DNA of 10,667 nucleotides from an uncultured Eubacteriales bacterium. Its GTDB lineage: Bacteria; Bacillota; Clostridia; Monoglobales; Monoglobaceae. Positions 7,598-10,667 of this stretch are shown in pieces (position 1 is the first letter of the stretch; each line of letters starts with the position of its first letter). A model generated the notes under the pieces. The model did no database searches. It had not been told where the DNA came from and saw only the letters and a program-made list of their open reading frames with translations. The DNA is taken from the NCBI GenBank assembly GCA_905205855.1, contig CAJLFL010000052.1, positions 1 through 10,667 on the forward strand, in the 5' to 3' direction. The translations under genes and the position numbers were made by a program.

Positions 7598-7629
7598 TCT
7601 ATTAACGGGCGGAAAGGCTATTGAATAAT

Positions 7630-8766
7630 ATGGCGGATAAAAGAGATTATTATGAGGTGTTGGGTGTTGATAAAAATTCAACACCTGATGAAATAAAAAA
7701 AGCTTACCGTAAGCTTGCAAAAAAGTACCATCCGGACTTGAATCCGGATGATAAAGAGGGCGCTGAAGCTAAATTTAAAGAGGCTACGGAAGCATACGAG
7801 GTTTTAAGTGACGCAGAAAAGAAACAGCGATATGACCAATTCGGCCATGCGGCATTTGATCAGACTGCCGGCGGAGGTGCAAGCTATAGCGGCGGCTTTG
7901 ACGGTTTCGATATGGGGGACATATTCAGCAGTTTTTTTGGCGGCGGATTTGGCGGTCAGCGCAGCAATCCAAATGCTCCGCAGCGCGGCAGAGATTTAAG
8001 CTATGTGGTTGACCTCGATTTTGCAGAAGCATGTTTTGGAATTGAAAAAGATATTACAGTAAATCACCTTGAACGCTGCACGGATTGCGGCGGCAGCGGC
8101 GCAGCAATGGGATCTTCGCCTGAAACCTGTCCGGTTTGCCATGGAACAGGTCAGGTGCGTTCTGTACAGAGAACCGCATTTGGTAACTTCCAGAGTGTAA
8201 GGCCATGTGATTCCTGCGGCGGTAAGGGAACAATTATAAAGAATCCTTGTCAGACATGTCACGGAGAGGGAACTGTAAGAAAACAAAAAAAGGTAAGAGT
8301 GAAGATACCTGCCGGAATTAACGATGGTCAACAGGTGTATGTGCGCGGCGAAGGCGATGTAGGCTCAAAGGGAGGGCCTTCAGGTGATTTGATACTCAGT
8401 ATAAGAGTAAAACGCCATAAGCTTTTTGTTCGTCAAGGCTATGACATTATGTGTGATTATCCGATTTCTTTTGTCCAGGCTGCTTTGGGTGCCGAAGTGC
8501 AGGTTCCTACAATAGACGGAAAAGTGTCATACAATATCCCGGAGGGAACTCAGCCGGGAACGGTGTTCAGATTGAAAGGCAAAGGCTCGCCTAAGCTTAA
8601 TTCTAATCAGCGCGGCGACCAGTATGTAACCGTAAAGGTTGAAATTCCTAAAGGCCTGAATGAAAAGCAAAAAAGCTTGCTTCGTGAATTTGACGATAAT
8701 GTTGAGCCGTCAAAATACAAACAAAGCAAAAACTTTTTTGAGAAAATGCGAGAATTGTTTAAATAA
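7630..8766 (+). CDS. dnaJ: Molecular chaperone DnaJ (type I Hsp40)
   Basis: DnaJ is the co-chaperone that hands unfolded substrate to DnaK and triggers its ATP hydrolysis. The ATG at 7630 is chosen because the product then begins MADKRDYYEVLG like other family members. An in-frame TTG at 7621 would add three residues and lies closer to the GGAAAGG site (7611-7617), so it cannot be fully excluded. At 378 residues it is a normal full-length type I protein. Seen: J domain with HPD at 34-36; Gly/Phe-rich linker (about 81-109); four zinc-binding CxxCxGxG repeats with cysteine pairs at 150/153, 167/170, 193/196 and 207/210; then the two substrate-binding beta domains and a C-terminal dimerisation tail. 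It is followed after 15 bp by prmA, so the two are probably cotranscribed. Confidence 0.98.
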   Translation: MADKRDYYEVLGVDKNSTPDEIKKAYRKLAKKYHPDLNPDDKEGAEAKFKEATEAYEVLSDAEKKQRYDQFGHAAFDQTAGGGASYSGGFDGFDMGDIFSSFFGGGFGGQRSNPNAPQRGRDLSYVVDLDFAEACFGIEKDITVNHLERCTDCGGSGAAMGSSPETCPVCHGTGQVRSVQRTAFGNFQSVRPCDSCGGKGTIIKNPCQTCHGEGTVRKQKKVRVKIPAGINDGQQVYVRGEGDVGSKGGPSGDLILSIRVKRHKLFVRQGYDIMCDYPISFVQAALGAEVQVPTIDGKVSYNIPEGTQPGTVFRLKGKGSPKLNSNQRGDQYVTVKVEIPKGLNEKQKSLLREFDDNVEPSKYKQSKNFFEKMRELFK

Positions 8767-8781
8767 TGATAGGAGATAATT

Positions 8782-9744
8782 ATGGACTGGCTTAAAATTA
8801 CCGTAACAACGACTTCGGATGGAATTGATCCGGTAAGCGGTTGTCTTTTAAACCTTGGTATAAACGGAATTGAAATAGCGGATAAAAATGACTTTAAACA
8901 ATTCCTTGAAGAAAATCATAAATATTGGGATTACGTTGATGAGAGTCTTGAAAAACTTAAAACGGACGATACTAAAATTACGTTTTATGTAAGTGACGGT
9001 GCAGCGGGAATCGAACAGCTTGCTGCTGTAAAATCCGCTATGCTTCATCTTAATGGTTTTGATAAAGATAACAAGTTTGGCTCTCTTGATGTAAAATCCG
9101 ATCATGTCAAGGATGCTGATTGGTCAGAAATTTGGAAACAATACTTTCATCCGATTAACGTAGGAGAAAATATTATAATTCGTCCGGAATGGGAAGAACT
9201 GAATAATTCTGACGGAAAAACAGTGTTTACCGTAAATCCGGGAATGAGTTTTGGCACGGGCTCTCATCCGAGTACAAGATTTTGTATCGAAGAAATTGAA
9301 AAATATCTCAAAAAGGGCGATACTGTTTTGGATTTGGGCTGCGGCTCCGGTATTTTATCTATAATTGCTTTGCTTTTAGGTGCAAAAGACGCAACAGCCA
9401 TAGACATAGATACAAATTCCGTTGATGTTGCATACAGCAACTTAAAGCTTAACAATTTGCCCGCCGAAAATTATCATGCTTTTGCAGGTGATATACTTAC
9501 CGATACAAAGCTGCGTGCAAATCTCGGCAAATATGATATTGTCATCGCAAATATTGTTGCTGATGTTATCATCGCTTTGTCTGACTTTGTTGCTTCATTT
9601 ATAAAAGATGACGGCTATTTTATCTGTTCCGGTATAATACTGGAAAGACTTGATGAAGTAACGGAAGCATTAAATTCATGCGGTCTTAATATAATTGATA
9701 TAAAAAAAGACAGCGATTGGGCAGCTATTACATGTAAGCCTTAA
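8782..9744 (+). CDS. prmA: Ribosomal protein L11 methyltransferase
   Basis: PrmA is an S-adenosylmethionine-dependent methyltransferase that trimethylates amino groups of ribosomal protein L11. The start follows AGGAG (8771-8775) at good spacing, and 320 residues fits the family. Seen: an N-terminal substrate-recognition domain opening MDWLKITV; a linker with DWSEIWKQYFHP (113-124); NPGMSFGTGSHPST (152-165), where the family reads PGMAFGTGTHPTT; the SAM-binding motif I LDLGCGSG (183-190); an acidic IDID (207-210) closing the second beta strand; and ANIVADVI (256-263), matching the family ANILADVI. Its place behind dnaJ is common in Firmicutes. The 16S rRNA methyltransferase gene rsmE, often next in line, is absent here. 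No clear terminator was found after the stop, so read-through toward hpf is possible. Confidence 0.96.
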   Translation: MDWLKITVTTTSDGIDPVSGCLLNLGINGIEIADKNDFKQFLEENHKYWDYVDESLEKLKTDDTKITFYVSDGAAGIEQLAAVKSAMLHLNGFDKDNKFGSLDVKSDHVKDADWSEIWKQYFHPINVGENIIIRPEWEELNNSDGKTVFTVNPGMSFGTGSHPSTRFCIEEIEKYLKKGDTVLDLGCGSGILSIIALLLGAKDATAIDIDTNSVDVAYSNLKLNNLPAENYHAFAGDILTDTKLRANLGKYDIVIANIVADVIIALSDFVASFIKDDGYFICSGIILERLDEVTEALNSCGLNIIDIKKDSDWAAITCKP

Positions 9745-9793
9745 CAGCTGCTGCCACGAAACAAAAAATTAAGAAAAATTTCATAAATTTATC

Positions 9794-9822
9794 TTGATAT
9801 TTCACGCTGTCTGATTTATAAT
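9794..9822 (+). promoter_or_regulatory. Predicted sigma-A promoter of hpf
   Basis: TTGATA (9794-9799), a 17-bp spacer and a perfect TATAAT (9817-9822) give a near-consensus promoter. Transcription should begin near 9829, leaving a leader of about 54 nt before the hpf ATG. The preceding 9745-9793 is AT-rich and shows no gene or T-tailed hairpin. Confidence 0.8.
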
Positions 9823-9832
9823 AAAGGCAGAG

Positions 9833-9852
9833 CAGATAGTTAATATTATCTG
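9833..9852 (+). other. Small inverted repeat in the hpf leader
   Basis: CAGATA (9833-9838) and TATCTG (9847-9852) form a perfect 6-bp inverted repeat that can be extended inward by one G-U and one T-A pair to leave a TAAT loop. It lies right at the predicted 5' end of the hpf transcript, so it could be an operator or an mRNA 5'-end stabiliser. Function unknown; it may be chance in AT-rich DNA. Confidence 0.3.
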
Positions 9853-9882
9853 AAAATCAACAGATGACAGGAGGCAAGATGT

Positions 9883-10416
9883 ATGACTTACACAATTTTA
9901 TGCAAAAAGGTTGAATTGGCAGATTCCAGCAAGGAGAAAATAACCGATAAGGTTAAGCGGCTCAGCAAATTCTTTGATGATGATACGGAGTGCAGAATCG
10001 TTGTTTCTCAGCAGCGCGAGGAGATGATTATTGAAATTACATTTCCGTACAAAGGCTTCATTATCAGAGCAGAGGCAAGAGATCGCGAAATGCTCAGTGC
10101 AGTTGATATGTGTCTTGCTAATATTGATAGGCAGATTAGAAAGAATAAAACAAAGCTTGCTAAGCGCCTGAGAGATACCGGTATTGAGAATTATGATATT
10201 GATTTCGGTACTACTCCCATTCAGGATGAGGAGGAGTTTAAAATCATTAAAGTAAAACACCTCGGCGCGAAACCAATGATGGTTGAGGAAGCTATTCTTC
10301 AGATGAATATGCTGGGTCATGATTTCTTTATCTTCAATGATCCTGATACAATGAACACAAATGTTGTATACAGAAGAAAAGACGGCAACTATTCACTGAT
10401 AGAAACAAACAAATAG
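9883..10416 (+). CDS. hpf: Long-form ribosome hibernation promoting factor
   Basis: Long HPF binds the small subunit of idle ribosomes and joins two of them into inactive 100S dimers. The start at 9883 lies 8 nt after a perfect AGGAGG (9869-9874); an out-of-frame ATG at 9879 is too close to that site. The product has 177 residues, typical of the long form. The N-terminal domain (about 1-95, resembling YfiA/RaiA) is followed by a flexible acidic linker (about 105-118) and the C-terminal dimerisation domain (about 119-174) with KPMMVEEAILQMNMLGHDFFIF and NVVYRRKDGNYSLIE. Residues 126-129 read HLGA where relatives commonly have an aromatic residue (K-R/H-F) at the second place, a minor deviation. 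It has its own promoter, is followed by a strong hairpin and is probably monocistronic. Confidence 0.96.
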   Translation: MTYTILCKKVELADSSKEKITDKVKRLSKFFDDDTECRIVVSQQREEMIIEITFPYKGFIIRAEARDREMLSAVDMCLANIDRQIRKNKTKLAKRLRDTGIENYDIDFGTTPIQDEEEFKIIKVKHLGAKPMMVEEAILQMNMLGHDFFIFNDPDTMNTNVVYRRKDGNYSLIETNK

Positions 10417-10425
10417 AAGAATTAT

Positions 10426-10452
10426 ACAGAGAGGTGCAGCACGCCTCTCTGT
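10426..10452 (+). terminator. Strong hairpin after hpf, possible terminator without a good T tract
   Basis: Arms 10426-10436 and 10442-10452 pair over 11 bp (ACAGAGAGGTG with its partner, one wobble) around the loop CAGCA, starting 9 bp after the hpf stop. The bases that follow (TTGCTACGC) are not a T run, so factor-independent termination would be poor. It may stabilise the hpf mRNA 3' end or act with the next gene's ribosome binding site. Confidence 0.5.
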
Positions 10453-10497
10453 TGCTACGCTGTTGTCAGTAATATATTACAAGAGAGGACGCTTAAA

Positions 10498-10667
10498 ATG
10501 GTAAAATTTGAAGAGGTTACATATAAAAGCTTCGGACGCTGTATTTCTATGTCAAACGGCAGCATTGAGCTTTTGGCTACCGTTGATATCGGGCCGCGCA
10601 TTATACGGTTTGCTAAAATCGGCGGCGAGAATATAATGTTTGAGGATGAAAATTTTTCGATAAATCA
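10498..10667 (+). CDS. Unidentified protein, N-terminal fragment (56 codons), possibly mutarotase-like
   Basis: An open frame starts at the ATG 10498, about 9 nt after AGAGAGG (10482-10488), and runs off the window without a stop. The visible protein opens MVKFEEVTYKSFGRCISMS and continues NGSIELLATVDIGPRIIRF, then GGENIMFEDE. The pattern of short beta strands, 'ATVDIGPRIIRF' followed by 'GGENIMFED', resembles the N-terminal strands of galactose-mutarotase-like proteins, often annotated as hypothetical in Clostridia; this is an impression from a short fragment, not an assignment. No signal peptide or membrane segment is seen. Base composition matches the neighbours. No convincing promoter lies in the 81 bp after hpf, so it may depend on read-through. 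Confidence 0.7.
   Translation, partial: MVKFEEVTYKSFGRCISMSNGSIELLATVDIGPRIIRFAKIGGENIMFEDENFSIN

Noticed and set aside
10452..10480. Promoter for the last gene (TTGCTA with TATTAC, 17-bp spacer).
   Set aside because: Both hexamers are poor, and the start would fall inside the ribosome binding site.

Overview
The window (about 10.7 kb, low-to-moderate GC by eye) looks like a core chromosomal segment of a low-GC Gram-positive bacterium, most probably class Clostridia. The basis is the HrcA/CIRCE heat-shock system with the order hrcA-grpE-dnaK-dnaJ-prmA, strong purine-rich ribosome binding sites, sigma-A-type promoters and a long-form ribosome hibernation factor. Genus cannot be settled from sequence alone. 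There is no sign of a prophage, insertion sequence, CRISPR array, tRNA or rRNA.

Layout. Positions 1-3590 carry the nucleotide excision repair pair uvrB-uvrA on the minus strand; uvrA runs off the left edge, and only its first 542 codons are present. A divergent intergenic region (3591-3894) holds the uvrBA promoter, a very AT-rich tract, the hrcA promoter and a perfect CIRCE operator. On the plus strand follow hrcA (3895-5004), grpE (4994-5578, overlapping hrcA by 11 bp) and dnaK (5644-7506). A 123-bp gap with two hairpins, the second followed by a short T run, separates dnaK from dnaJ (7630-8766) and prmA (8782-9744). A second intergenic region (9745-9882) carries a near-consensus promoter for hpf (9883-10416). 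After a strong hairpin, a gene I cannot name begins at 10498 and leaves the window.

How the genes work together. HrcA should bind CIRCE and repress its own operon until heat or misfolded protein titrates GroEL away from it. DnaK, DnaJ and GrpE form the Hsp70 folding cycle. PrmA methylates ribosomal protein L11 and HPF dimerises idle ribosomes, so the right half links protein folding with the translation machinery. UvrA and UvrB find and verify bulky DNA lesions.

These are mostly ordinary housekeeping genes and I did not find a clear undescribed system. The points most worth checking are a cluster of atypical residues in the otherwise nearly invariant ATPase core of DnaK (residues 150-166), the paired hairpins between dnaK and dnaJ, and a hairpin after hpf whose 3' arm is also exactly complementary to the ribosome binding site of the next gene.
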